Assembly (NCBI GenBank): GCA_002170485.2
Contig: NHDZ02000011.1
Location: 1 to 64,000, forward strand
DNA length: 64,000 nucleotides
Reading direction: 5' to 3'
Source of the DNA: MED660 sp002691025
Lineage (GTDB): Bacteria; Myxococcota_A; UBA9160; UBA4427
A program made the translations under genes and the position numbers. Shown piece by piece: positions 26,015 through 35,239 of this stretch; within the stretch, counting starts at the first letter, position 1, and each line of letters starts with the position of its first letter. Below the pieces are notes generated by a model. It did not search any database and was not told where the DNA came from. It saw nothing but the letters and a program-made list of their open reading frames with translations.

Positions 26015-27683
26015 CTATTCGTAGCGATGGACGATGGGCATACGCCGACCTGTCCCGAATGCTTTCGGTGAGGTGCGGAGGACCAGTGGGGTCTGTCGCC
26101 GCTTGTATTCGTTGCGATCGAGTCGGCGGGCCACGTTGAGAGCGGCTTCCCGATCGGCTCCCGGTGGAATCTCCAAGGTTCCGAGGTTCCGCTCGCCTTC
26201 GATCAACTGCTCCAGGCTCGCCTTCGATCAACTGCTCCAGGGTGCTGTCGATCAGATCGTAGTCGGGCAGGTCATTGTGATCGAATTGGTCGGGAGCGAG
26301 TTCGGCAGAAGGCGGCTTGTCGATGGTGCCGGTGGGAATGCGCTCCNTCTCCGCGTTGGCGTGACGGGCGAGTGCATAGACGTCTCTCTTGTAGACGTCG
26401 CCGAGTACGGCCAGGCCTCCCACCGTGTCGCCATAGAGGGTGCAATAGCCGACCGAAAGCTCACTCTTGTTTCCTGTGGCCAGGACCAGCCGGCTTTCCT
26501 GGTTGGAGACCGCCATCAAGACGGCTCCCCGGATGCGCGATTGGATGTTCTGCTGGGTGAGCCCGTAGTCGTCTTGGGAACCGAACAGGTTGGTGAATAC
26601 GCTTCGGTACGCTTCATAGATGGGTGTGACGTTGACTTCGCGGATCTCGATGCCGAGGTTGCGCGCCAGCGCGTAGGCGTCGTCGACGCTGTGATCGCTT
26701 GAAAAGGGGCCGGGCATGGCCACGCCCGTGACGCGGTCGGTGCCCAGGGCTTCGACGGCGAGGTGGGCGGTGACCGCCGAGTCGATGCCGCCGGAAAGAC
26801 CGATCACAGCACCGGGAGGCAGGTTCTGCTTGAGAAAATAATCGCGGATGCCCAGCACCAGTCCGGATTCAAGCTGAGCCACCGGACTGGGGTCCTCGAT
26901 CTCGTCTGCCAGGCGCGGGATCGGGTTTTCATCCAGGTCCACTACGGCAAGAGCCGTCTCGAAAAGAGGCAGCGAGGCCAGAACCCGGCCTTGCGGGTCG
27001 GCGACGAAGGAGCCTCCATCGAAGATCAGTTCATCGTTGCCCCCGACCTGGTTGACGAAGATCAGGGGCAGCGCGTGATCGGCGGCCACCTGACAGAGCA
27101 TCTCCCTGCGTTCCAGTGCTTTTCCGACGTGCCAGGGCGAGGCGGAGGGGTTGATGATGTGGGTGGCGCCTGCCTCGGCCAATTCGGAGACGGGGTCAAT
27201 CGAGTAGTCGATCTGGGGGGTCCACATGTCTTCGCAGATCGCGACACCCAGACGAGCTTCGAGTTCGGGCACCGTGATCGGCTGTCGTTTCTCGGCGGCT
27301 GCGAAATAACGACGTTCATCGAAGACGTCATAGGTGGGCAGCAGGGACTTGGCGCAGGTTCCGACTCGTTGGCCGTTCGAAAAGACCACGGCGGCGTTCT
27401 GGATTTCCTTGGGTTTGAGACCGGGTGCGCGGACCACGGCTCCCAGGACCACGGTGATATCCGCGGACGCGGCAGCGAGCGCCTCCAGCTCGCGCATCTG
27501 ATCTTGAACAAACCCATCCCGATCCAGCAGATCCATCGGGGGATATCCGGTCAGGGCCATCTCGGAAAACACNACCAGATCGGCTCTGGCCGAACGGGCC
27601 TTTCCGATGGCTTCTTCGATGATCCGGCGGTTGCCCGCGAGATCACCCACAGTCGGATTCACCTGGGCAAGCGCCACTCTCAT
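26015..27683 (-). pseudogene. nadE: Glutamine-dependent NAD synthetase, frameshifted near the C-terminus
   Basis: Makes NAD from deamido-NAD with ammonia from glutamine. The N-terminal nitrilase-like glutaminase domain has Glu in FSEMALTGYPP, Lys in AKSLLPTYDVF and Cys in VAICEDMW. The C-terminal ATP-pyrophosphatase has VIGLSGGIDSA and GNKSELSVGYCTLYGD. After LEQLIEGE the frame shifts: a 25-base tandem duplication (26191-26215 and 26216-26240) adds 25 bases. Removing one copy restores RNLGTLEIPPG...IVHRYE ending at 26015; unrepaired, translation runs to 25722 through 95 Arg/Ser/Pro-rich residues across the cold-shock gene. It may be an assembly error or a real mutation. NAD synthetase is usually essential, which favours an error or a tolerated altered end. 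Confidence 0.88.
26191..26240. repeat. 25-bp perfect tandem duplication inside nadE
   Basis: Two adjacent identical 25-base copies (26191-26215, 26216-26240). As 25 is not a multiple of three, the extra copy shifts the nadE frame. Without one copy the protein ending matches the family. Confidence 0.95.
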
Positions 27684-27791
27684 AATGGAAGAGCATACCG
27701 TGAGTAGACGGTTCCGGCTCTTTCGTGTGTGCGGATCCGTTCGTTTCGGCTNTGGCGGATTGTTTCCGGGCGAGGGCGCCGAGGGAAGGTA

Positions 27792-28259
27792 TCAGGGGAA
27801 GTAGATGTAGATGCCTTCGGCGGTGCAGACGGCACGGCGTGCATTTTCAACCTCATAGCTGAGCGATATGGTCACGCGGGCGGCTCCTCCCGTGACATTG
27901 CGGACATTTTCGACCTGGCCCGAGAGCCGTAGGCGGCTTTCCGCTGGGACGGGTTCCCTCAAGCGGACCTTGTCCACTCCGTAGTTGACGATGTGCGAGT
28001 ACGTCTGCACTTCAAAGATTTCGGGCAACAGGGTCGAGGCCAGAGAAAGTGTCAGGTAGCCATGGGCGACGGTATTGCCGAAGGGTGACTCAAGCTTGGC
28101 GCGCGCCTGGTCGAGATGGATCCATTGGTCATCTCCGGTGGCCCGGGCAAAGTCGTTGATGCGCTCCTGGCCAACGGTGANCCAGGAACTCGGTCCGAAC
28201 TCGACACCGACGTAGTCGGGCAACGCTTCAATGTTCGGAACGACAACCCTGTGTCTCAT
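27792..28259 (-). CDS. MaoC-family dehydratase (enoyl-CoA hydratase-like)
   Basis: A hot-dog-fold hydratase of about 155 residues. The (R)-hydratase motif appears as DFARATGDDQWIHLD near 55-69, with the catalytic Asp and His, followed by a VAHGYLTLSL segment near 85. It probably hydrates an enoyl-CoA, but the exact substrate is not visible. ATG at 28259 is used; a longer frame from 28295 runs through an N. It is divergent from the succinate-semialdehyde dehydrogenase gene and lies downstream of none. Confidence 0.85.
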   Translation of the reverse strand: MRHRVVVPNIEALPDYVGVEFGPSSWXTVGQERINDFARATGDDQWIHLDQARAKLESPFGNTVAHGYLTLSLASTLLPEIFEVQTYSHIVNYGVDKVRLREPVPAESRLRLSGQVENVRNVTGGAARVTISLSYEVENARRAVCTAEGIYIYFP

Positions 28260-28449
28260 GGTTCTTNTGAATTCCCCGTAAGCTTGAANCGTCATGATAA
28301 CAGAGCCCGGGGCAACCCGGACCCGTTTTGCGACTTCCTGCGCTCCGTGGGCGAAAAGGAGCAGATATCATATTCTCGTTCGTTCTAACGGAGCGTCGCT
28401 GGACCTGACTCTCCCTGGCCCAGGATGGCAGAGGAAAAAAGTGGATATC

Positions 28450-29901
28450 ATGAATGATCCGACCCTTTTGAGAACACAAGCCTACATTGATGGTCAGTGG
28501 GTGGACGCCGAGGATGGGAGGAAGCTCAGTGTGACGAACCCGGCGACCGGCGAACTGCTGGCCGAGATCGCNTCGGTNGGCGCTGGGGAAACTCGGCGAG
28601 CCATCGAGGCGGCGGAAGCGGCTTTGCCTGAATGGCGGGCTCGCTCGGCCAAGTCCCGGGCTCAGGTCTTGAGAAAGTGGTTCGATCTCTTGATGGAGAA
28701 CCAGGAGGATCTGGCACAGATCATGACGGCCGAGCAGGGCAAGCCCCTGACGGAGTCCCGGGGAGAGGTGGCGTATGGCGCTTCTTTTCTTGAGTGGTTT
28801 GCCGAAGAAGGAAAGCGGGTCTACGGCGATGTGATTCCTGCGGCGCGTCCGGATCAGCGACTTCTCACCCTGCGTCAGCCGATCGGTGTGGTGGCGGCGA
28901 TCACGCCCTGGAATTTTCCGAATGCGATGATCACACGGAAAGCAGGTCCTGCTTTGGCGGCGGGATGCACGGTGGTGCTGAAGCCTGCGTCGTCGACTCC
29001 GTTGTCGGCCCTGGCCTTGGCGGAACTCGGGGAAAGAGCGGGTTTGCCGGCGGGCGTCTTCAACGTGGTCGCCGGAAGTTCGGGTCCCATCGGAGACGAA
29101 CTGACCACCCACCCGAGTGTGAGAAAGCTCACCTTCACCGGCTCCACTGGAGTCGGGAAGCAGTTGATGGCCGCGTGCGCGGGTACGGTCAAGAAGACTT
29201 CGATGGAACTCGGCGGCAACGCACCGTTCATCGTTTTTGACGATGCAGATCTGGATGCGGCCGTAGCGGGTGCCATGGCCTCCAAGTACCGCAATGCAGG
29301 GCAGACTTGTGTCTGTGCCAATCGTCTCTTTGTCCANGAAGGTGTCTATGACGCCTTTGTTGAAAAGTTGACCCGAGCCGTGGAGGCGCTGTCTGTGGGC
29401 AATGGCGCTGAGGACGGGATCGAGATCGGCCCCTTGATTGACGAAAAGGCCGCGGAGGATGTGGACTCCCTGGTTCAGGATGCGGTGGGNTTGGGGGCCT
29501 CGGTGGCCGTGGGTGGNGGACGCTCTTCTTTGGGCGGGACGTATTTCGAGCCGACGATTCTTCTGGAGGCCACGCGGGAGATGCGCCTTTTCCGTGAGGA
29601 GATTTTTGGTCCTGTGGCGCCGATCTTCCGATTCAAGAACGAGGANGAGGCCATCGCGATGGCCAATGATACGGAGTTCGGTCTGGCCTCNTATTTCTAT
29701 GCCCGGGATGTGGGTCGGATCTGGAGGGTGGCNGAGGCTCTTGAATANGGCATTGTGGGGATCAATGAAGGGATCATTTCCACTGAGGTGGCTCCCTTTG
29801 GTGGCGTCAAGGAGTCCGGTATTGGCCGAGAGGGTTCGAAGTACGGTATCGAGGACTATATTGAGTTGAAGTATNTNTGCCTNGGTGGNCTTTCNGCNTA
29901 G
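28450..29901 (+). CDS. gabD: Succinate-semialdehyde dehydrogenase (NAD(P)+)
   Basis: Oxidises succinate semialdehyde, or a close aldehyde, to the acid. About 483 residues. Catalytic Glu in SMELGGNAPFIVFDD, catalytic Cys in NAGQTCVCANRLFV, and the cofactor phrases TGSTGVGKQL and ITPWNFPNAMI. The C-terminal EVAPFGGVKESGIGREGSKYG is typical of GabD-type members. The ATG at 28450 follows an A-rich stretch; an upstream frame start at 28294 adds an Arg-rich segment without support. The stop is TAG at 29901 after several N-containing codons. The short gap to the next gene suggests co-transcription. Confidence 0.92.
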   Translation: MNDPTLLRTQAYIDGQWVDAEDGRKLSVTNPATGELLAEIXSXGAGETRRAIEAAEAALPEWRARSAKSRAQVLRKWFDLLMENQEDLAQIMTAEQGKPLTESRGEVAYGASFLEWFAEEGKRVYGDVIPAARPDQRLLTLRQPIGVVAAITPWNFPNAMITRKAGPALAAGCTVVLKPASSTPLSALALAELGERAGLPAGVFNVVAGSSGPIGDELTTHPSVRKLTFTGSTGVGKQLMAACAGTVKKTSMELGGNAPFIVFDDADLDAAVAGAMASKYRNAGQTCVCANRLFVXEGVYDAFVEKLTRAVEALSVGNGAEDGIEIGPLIDEKAAEDVDSLVQDAVXLGASVAVGXGRSSLGGTYFEPTILLEATREMRLFREEIFGPVAPIFRFKNEXEAIAMANDTEFGLAXYFYARDVGRIWRVXEALEXGIVGINEGIISTEVAPFGGVKESGIGREGSKYGIEDYIELKYXCXGXLXX

Positions 29902-29991
29902 ANAATTCAGATCCGACNNNGGAATTTCCATAGAGCNAGAAACCNGNNNTTTCTACGAANNGCAGGAAGCTCGGTGCCAGGAGGGTATNCA

Positions 29992-31563
29992 ATGAATTTN
30001 CGACCCCGTAGCGCCTTCNTCATCTCTCTCGTCCTCGGGGCGATCGTGGGGGGTACNTTCTCCGCCCACTATCTCTGGCAGGGCTTCGTGGGTCTTGACC
30101 CGTCGGCCTTTCCGGCCGGAGAGACCCTCCAGTCCATTGGATATGCCTTGTTCCCGGCCCTCGATATTTCGGTGGGCGGTCTGGTCCTTGCTCTGGGCAC
30201 GATCCTTGTCGTCGGAATCCTGTCTGGCATCTGGGTCTTTCGCAGTTGGCGTACGCGCTCACAGAGCCTGGATCCATCGCGTCGTTCTCTTCTGAAGGGC
30301 GGCGCGGCCGGCGCGGGCGCGGCGGTTTCGACGGTGGCCGTCGGGGGCGGCGTCATGTTTGCGCGCACCTTTCTTGGCTGGGGTCATGAGCGGGGCGGAT
30401 GGAATCGTCCTTTGGGCGAGATCTTCGGCGGCCAGGTGGTCAAAACCCATCCGGAGTGGAAGGAAGAGTGGAAGGGCAGTCGCGTGGCGTCCTATGGACG
30501 GCTCGGTCGGACGGAATGGCCTGTCTCCGACACCGTGCTTGGAACGGGGCGGCTCTATGGTGAAAAAGGGACCGAGGTCGTCAAGGTCGCTCTGGAACGC
30601 GGTGTCAACTACATCGATACTTCGCCCGACTATTCGGGTTCGGGCAGTGAACTGGCTGTGGGGGAAGCGCTTGCGTCTGTTCCCAGGGATTCCGTCTTCC
30701 TGGCAACCAAGTTCTGCACACCGGATGGCCACCTGCCCGCAGATGCGCCCGTGGCGCGATACAAGGAAGTCATCGATGAAAGTCTCGCCCGGTTGGGGAC
30801 CGACTACGTGGATCTTGTACACGTCCACTCCTGCGATGATCCCGCTCGGTTGCTTTCTCCGAATATGCATGCGGCGTTCCGGGAATTGAGAGACGAAGGC
30901 AAGGTCCGCTTCCTCGGGTTTTCATCCCACACGCCGAATCTGCCTGATGTGGCCAATGCCGCTATTGATTCGGGTCAATTCGATGTGATGATGCTCGCGT
31001 ACCATCATGGCGTCTGGCCCGGTCTTTCGGACGTCATCCACCGAGCGGTGACAGAGCAGGATATGGGGGTGGTGGCCATGAAGACCCTCAAAGGTGGGAA
31101 GCATCAGAACCTGGCCGAGTTCCAGGATGAGTCCGATTCCTACGCTCAAGCCGCTCTCAAGTGGGTGCACTCGGATCCGGATGTTTCCTGTGCCGTGATC
31201 TCCTTCTTCGAGTATCAGCACGTGGACGAGTATCTCTACGCCTCAGGGAAGACGCCGGACAGCGATGAGATCGCCATGCTCGAGAAATACGATCGCTTGA
31301 CCCGGGACACCTACTGTTCTCCCCACTGCGGCGAGTGCCTATCGAGCTGCCCTCAAGGTGTTCCCATCAACGACATCCTCCGGCACCGGATGTACTTCGA
31401 GGACTACGGAGCCCAGCGAAAAGGAATGGAGCTCTATGCCCGCTTGGAGCGGAATGCCTCTTTGTGCTCGGGCTGTCCCGCTCCCTGTGAGAGCAGTTGT
31501 CCGGTGGGTATTTCCATCAAGTCCCGACTGGAAGAAGCGCACGCCATGTTGACCCTGGTCTGA
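29992..31563 (+). CDS. Membrane-anchored Tat-type aldo/keto reductase with two FeS clusters
   Basis: An NAD(P)-type reductase of about 523 residues in an unusual layout. Two hydrophobic segments (about 10-25 and 50-82) precede a twin-arginine motif SRRSLLK at 96-102 and a third hydrophobic stretch. The aldo/keto reductase barrel follows: NYIDTSPDYSGSGSE, LATKF, and a VHVHS segment with the His-type catalytic residue. The C-terminus carries two cluster motifs of the CxxxCxxC or CxxCxxxCxxxCP type, CSPHCGECLSSCP and CSGCPAPCESSCP. ATG at 29992 follows AGGAGGG. Electrons probably pass between a membrane quinone or ferredoxin pool and an unknown carbonyl. The partner is not known. Confidence 0.82.
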   Translation: MNXRPRSAFXISLVLGAIVGGXFSAHYLWQGFVGLDPSAFPAGETLQSIGYALFPALDISVGGLVLALGTILVVGILSGIWVFRSWRTRSQSLDPSRRSLLKGGAAGAGAAVSTVAVGGGVMFARTFLGWGHERGGWNRPLGEIFGGQVVKTHPEWKEEWKGSRVASYGRLGRTEWPVSDTVLGTGRLYGEKGTEVVKVALERGVNYIDTSPDYSGSGSELAVGEALASVPRDSVFLATKFCTPDGHLPADAPVARYKEVIDESLARLGTDYVDLVHVHSCDDPARLLSPNMHAAFRELRDEGKVRFLGFSSHTPNLPDVANAAIDSGQFDVMMLAYHHGVWPGLSDVIHRAVTEQDMGVVAMKTLKGGKHQNLAEFQDESDSYAQAALKWVHSDPDVSCAVISFFEYQHVDEYLYASGKTPDSDEIAMLEKYDRLTRDTYCSPHCGECLSSCPQGVPINDILRHRMYFEDYGAQRKGMELYARLERNASLCSGCPAPCESSCPVGISIKSRLEEAHAMLTLV

Positions 31564-31567
31564 ATCG

Positions 31568-31867
31568 CTAGCTCTGGCGTGCGGCGATGTTGTCCATGGC
31601 CTCGGCGAGTGTGAAGTCCAACTCGGTGAGCCCCCCTGCATCATGGGTGGTGAGCTTCACTTCCACACGATTGTAGACGTTGAACCACTCGGGGTGGTGT
31701 TCGAGGGATTCTGCGATCAGCGCGCAGCGCGTCATGAATCCGAACGCTTCGTTGAAATCTTCGAAGATGAATTCACGAAACAGTTTTCCGTCTACGCGTG
31801 TCCAGTCGTCTCTTCTTGAAAGAGCCTCCACGATCTCTTCGTCACTCAATTTCGTAGGCCGCTTCAT
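31568..31867 (-). CDS. phhB: 4a-hydroxytetrahydrobiopterin (pterin-4a-carbinolamine) dehydratase
   Basis: Recycles oxidised pterin after aromatic amino-acid hydroxylation. The 99-residue protein has the family core: DWTRVDGKLFREFIF, the EHHPEWFNVYNRVEVKLTTHD region with the catalytic His residues near 57-58, and GGLTELDFTLAEAMD. Length is normal. It sits 5 bases downstream of the DHH gene on the same strand, so it is co-transcribed with it. No phenylalanine hydroxylase gene is visible nearby. Confidence 0.92.
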   Translation of the reverse strand: MKRPTKLSDEEIVEALSRRDDWTRVDGKLFREFIFEDFNEAFGFMTRCALIAESLEHHPEWFNVYNRVEVKLTTHDAGGLTELDFTLAEAMDNIAARQS

Positions 31868-31872
31868 CGGCT

Positions 31873-33267
31873 CTAGCTCTCCTTTCGCTGGATGGCGCGC
31901 GTAAAGGCATCGAAGAGAGCGCTGCGAACCTGTTCACGATCCGCGCGTCCGTAGACCTCCCGGAAGGCCTGAAGCGGGATGATGCCTTTGGCCATGCTGC
32001 GATGTCCGCCGCCGACCCCCACTCCGTCGACCACGGCGCGCACCACATCTCCGGCTGCACGCACATGACCCACGTTGCGAACCGAAAAAACGAGATCGCT
32101 CCCCACGATTCCCGCGGCCACCGCCCATTCGGCGCCTTCGGCCTGAAGGGCCAGGTCGGCGACCTGGGGGATGACGTCCTCTCGCACCCTTCCGAGTACG
32201 AGGATGTGGATATTGTCGCGGACTTCGGAGCGGCTGAGGGCTCTTCCCAGGGCACGCAATCCGTCGATGGGGAGTGCCGGGCGTTCGATGCGACGAAGCA
32301 GAGCGGGACTGTGTCGCGTGTGCAGGTACGCGAAGGCTGCCATGTCCTTGGTGCTGGTTTCGCGTCCGAGGTACTGGGTGTCGCTTTTGATGGCATAAAG
32401 GAGCGCGGTGGCGAGCCGGGGCCCGACTTCAGTCTTGCTGGCGCGCAGGTATTCGGTGAGGATCGTCGCGGTGGCCCCGTAGGTGGGTCGAATGTCGCGG
32501 ATCCGGGTTTCGTAGCCGGTGCGTTCCGGGTGATGGTCCACCACGGCATCCACGGATTGCAGGCGTTCGGGCAAATCGTCGCCAAAGACATTGGGCTGGA
32601 CATCCACGAGGACAAGACCGTCCATCTCTTCGAGTTCTTTGGGTTCCATAACGAGCATGTCGATCCCCAGGGCGTCTACCAGAGCCCGGTTCTCGGGTCG
32701 CTGGACTTCGCCAAAGGAGATCAGGGGAGCGGTGGTCCGCTTTCGACTCAATACGGCTCGTAACGCGTACCCGGACGCGATGGCATCGGGGTCCGGGTCG
32801 GGCTGCAGGAGGATTCCGACCCGGTCGCACCCATCGAGAAGAGAGCGGAGATCTTCCACACGCAGGAGGTTGGCGAGGTGATCGAACTCTTCGTCGATGT
32901 CGTCCCGGACCAGAGTGGTGAGTCCCGTTCGCCGTAGGCAGGCGTGAGCGGGGAGATCTTCATCCGAAAGAGTATCGGAGAGGACGAGGATGGGGACGTG
33001 CGGGGCAACCTTGGCCAGGGTTCGGATCCCGGTGCGAAGCCAGGGGCCTTCGTCACTGGCGAGAGCAAATTCGTCACTCGGGCGAGGATCGAGCTTCTGG
33101 AAACCTTCTTCTGAGAGCCCGCCTTGAAGGGCGCGAAAGCCGGGCGGCCGCGCACGGGATTCATCCTCACGGGGAACCCAGGTGAGTTCCTCATCCTGAC
33201 CGGCCCCGATTCGGCTCCAGAGGCGAGCGATCTCCGCTCCGTCACAGACGATGATACGGCGACCCAC
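31873..33267 (-). CDS. DHH/DHHA1 phosphoesterase with N-terminal Rossmann-like domain
   Basis: A metal-dependent phosphoesterase of about 464 residues. The N-terminal part (RRIIVCDGAEIARLWSRIG) looks like a nucleotide-binding RCK-type domain and could sense a ligand. The DHH domain has LLQPDPDPDAIASGYALR near 175 and VDAVVDHHPERTG near 270, and the DHHA1 domain ends with GVGVGGGHRSMAKGII. Oligoribonuclease/PAP-phosphatase or c-di-AMP-type activity is possible; no specific one is certain. GTG at 33267 follows GGAGGGG, giving the correct family N-terminus; a longer frame has no support. It is divergent from the Smr gene and followed by the PCD gene 5 bases on. Confidence 0.88.
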   Translation of the reverse strand: MGRRIIVCDGAEIARLWSRIGAGQDEELTWVPREDESRARPPGFRALQGGLSEEGFQKLDPRPSDEFALASDEGPWLRTGIRTLAKVAPHVPILVLSDTLSDEDLPAHACLRRTGLTTLVRDDIDEEFDHLANLLRVEDLRSLLDGCDRVGILLQPDPDPDAIASGYALRAVLSRKRTTAPLISFGEVQRPENRALVDALGIDMLVMEPKELEEMDGLVLVDVQPNVFGDDLPERLQSVDAVVDHHPERTGYETRIRDIRPTYGATATILTEYLRASKTEVGPRLATALLYAIKSDTQYLGRETSTKDMAAFAYLHTRHSPALLRRIERPALPIDGLRALGRALSRSEVRDNIHILVLGRVREDVIPQVADLALQAEGAEWAVAAGIVGSDLVFSVRNVGHVRAAGDVVRAVVDGVGVGGGHRSMAKGIIPLQAFREVYGRADREQVRSALFDAFTRAIQRKES

Positions 33268-33540
33268 CGACCCCTCCGTCTTGCATGCGCTTGTGAGAAA
33301 GGGGGATCCGATCTCATCAAGACTGCTTCCATTGGATGCGGTGCCGTGCAGCATTCCTACTTCTGCGACCGGCCCCGCTTGATCTGTCCATATTAGCCAG
33401 AATTGAGTGAACTGGCTGCGATCGGGCTTGATCCGCCTTGGCGGAGCGGTTCGGGTTTCAAACGACCCATTCCGGGGTCTTGGACAGGACATCCTGCTGA
33501 AGACGGACGGATTGATCTTTGCGGCGCTATGATCTGCCCG

Positions 33541-33864
33541 ATGTCGCCTTTTGATGAGTCTCCGCAACCCGACTCGGAAGCGGTCTATGAGGTGCCGATC
33601 GAGGACGCCTTTGACCTCCATCCCTATCGCCCTGCCGATGTGCTCAGGATGGTCGACGCCTACCTGGAGGCCGCTCTGGACAAGGGCTTCGTGGAAGTGA
33701 GGCTGATTCATGGCAAGGGGAAGGGTGTGCAGCGGGCCCAGGTCCAGGCGTTTCTGGATCGTGATCCTCGGGTGAGTCGATGGCAATCTGCTCCTGCCAC
33801 GCGAGGAGGCTGGGGGGCGACCCTGGCCTGGTTGCAAAAGCCCGACTCGGCGGGGGAGAACTGA
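33541..33864 (+). CDS. Smr-domain protein
   Basis: A 107-residue protein made almost wholly of one Smr domain, the fold at the C-terminus of MutS2. It has FDLHPYRPADVLRMVDAYLEAA near 25 with the LDLH-like motif, and the glycine-rich IHGKGKGVQR near 62 that forms the nuclease-like pocket. It probably nicks or binds DNA or RNA; the family has nuclease members. ATG at 33541 is chosen over ATG at 33529. Its stop lies one base before the next gene's GTG, so the two form an operon. Confidence 0.85.
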   Translation: MSPFDESPQPDSEAVYEVPIEDAFDLHPYRPADVLRMVDAYLEAALDKGFVEVRLIHGKGKGVQRAQVQAFLDRDPRVSRWQSAPATRGGWGATLAWLQKPDSAGEN

Positions 33865-33865
33865 A

Positions 33866-34747
33866 GTGGGTTCATCGGATCCGAGGCATGCCTTTGTGGG
33901 GGATGTGCAGGGTTGTGCGGACGAATTCGATGCCCTTCTCGGGCGTCTTGAGTCCACTCTGGGGGCCGATTTTCATCTGCATTGTGTGGGCGACATGATC
34001 AATCGGGGCCCCGACAACCTGCGGGTCCTGGAGCGCCTCCGGGGCCGGATCGAGGCGGGGCAGGCCGACTATGTGCTGGGGAATCACGAGGTGGGTCTGA
34101 TGGCGCGTTATCTGGGGATCCGAGAGTCTTCTCCGGGAGATACGGTGTCGGACGTGCTGGACTCCAGTGAGGTGGGTGAGTGGGTGGAATGGCTTCGGGG
34201 TCAGTCGATCTGCCGCGCCGGCCAAATCGCGGGTCAGCGTTACGTGATGGTTCACGCGAGCGTCCATCCGTCCTGGGATTTCGAGACGTGTCGCCTTCGT
34301 GCCGACCGGGCCGAGCAACAGTTGCGTGCGGGCAGCCTTGAGGATTGCCGCCGCTTTCTGGTGGACGCCTCAGAGCCCGATGACGCGCGTGACGACCTTG
34401 GGCGGTTCCTTTCGTGTAGAAGTGTGGATCAGGAGGGCGGTTGGTCGAGTCGAGAGCCTGATTCAGGATCCAGTGAGCCCTGGCATGCGGTCTGGCGTCG
34501 TGAAGGACATGATTATGGGGTGGTCTATGGCCACTGGGCCTCTCAGGGGCTGGTGGTGGAACCCGGACTTCGTGGGCTTGATACAGGTTGCGTCCACCAC
34601 GGGCCCGATCGCCCAGGCTCCCTGACCGCGTGGACTCCTTCGGTGGATTCGGAGTCTGGGCTTTTCGAGGTCCCCGACGACCATTTCATTTCCGAGCCCG
34701 CACATCAAGAACACGGTCGACGCCGTGCGGAGGCCCACTGGCGGTAG
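33866..34747 (+). CDS. apaH: ApaH-family symmetrical Ap4A hydrolase (calcineurin-like phosphoesterase)
   Basis: Cleaves diadenosine tetraphosphate to two ADP, limiting alarmone build-up. The metallophosphoesterase signature is complete: GDVQGC near 12, GDMINRGPDN near 43, GNHE near 72, a His in VMVHASVHP near 130 and a GHWASQG near 223. The length (293) and the pattern fit ApaH. The C-terminal FEVPDDHF phrase is followed by a charged tail that is probably extra. The start is GTG at 33866, one base after the Smr stop. Confidence 0.88.
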   Translation: MGSSDPRHAFVGDVQGCADEFDALLGRLESTLGADFHLHCVGDMINRGPDNLRVLERLRGRIEAGQADYVLGNHEVGLMARYLGIRESSPGDTVSDVLDSSEVGEWVEWLRGQSICRAGQIAGQRYVMVHASVHPSWDFETCRLRADRAEQQLRAGSLEDCRRFLVDASEPDDARDDLGRFLSCRSVDQEGGWSSREPDSGSSEPWHAVWRREGHDYGVVYGHWASQGLVVEPGLRGLDTGCVHHGPDRPGSLTAWTPSVDSESGLFEVPDDHFISEPAHQEHGRRRAEAHWR

Positions 34748-34880
34748 TCAGAGCAGGCGGGACCCAACAAAGACCCCGCGGGTAATTCGAGTGCAATCCT
34801 CTGGGATGGAGCTAGTTTTCCCTCTCTGCGGGATTCCTGTGGGGATTTCGACTTCAAAGAATGGATATGGGGAAACGAAA

Positions 34881-35150
34881 ATGCCTGTGGTGCTTGTACC
34901 GACCGCTTACCGGGGACCGACCCAAGGGCTGTCTGATATCGACGTAGAGGCTCTAGACGTTCGTTCGGCGCTTTTCGCCGTGGAAGCGCTTCATCCGGGC
35001 TTTCAGGACCTGGTACTCGATGAATCGGGGAATCTGCGTCGTTTTGTGAAGCTCTTCATCAACGGGGATCAACTGGAAGCGGATGCACTGGACAAGCCCC
35101 TCGGTGTGAATGATCGTCTAGAAGTCCTGGCAGCCATAGCGGGCGGGTGA
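34881..35150 (+). CDS. MoaD/ThiS-family sulfur-carrier protein
   Basis: A 90-residue ubiquitin-like protein ending in Gly-Gly (LAAIAGG). The C-terminal diglycine is needed for thiocarboxylation in molybdopterin or thiazole synthesis. The LEVLAAIAGG ending and FVKLFINGDQ fit MoaD-type members, and the adjacent AOR gene points to pterin-cofactor supply. ATG at 34881 is used because upstream in-frame codons have no ribosome site; GGGG lies nearby. It is the first gene of the cofactor locus, 89 bases before the AOR. Confidence 0.75.
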   Translation: MPVVLVPTAYRGPTQGLSDIDVEALDVRSALFAVEALHPGFQDLVLDESGNLRRFVKLFINGDQLEADALDKPLGVNDRLEVLAAIAGG

Positions 35151-35239
35151 CGTCGCCGGATCGAAGTTTTGGTTGTAGGAATGACCCAGGGATGAAATAA
35201 AGAACCGCACAACGGAACGGGATTTAAGGGAGAAGAACG

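Noticed and set aside
28228..29931. A 567-residue frame antisense to the succinate-semialdehyde dehydrogenase
   Set aside because: The sense strand encodes the full enzyme; the antisense product has no domain and many unresolved codons.
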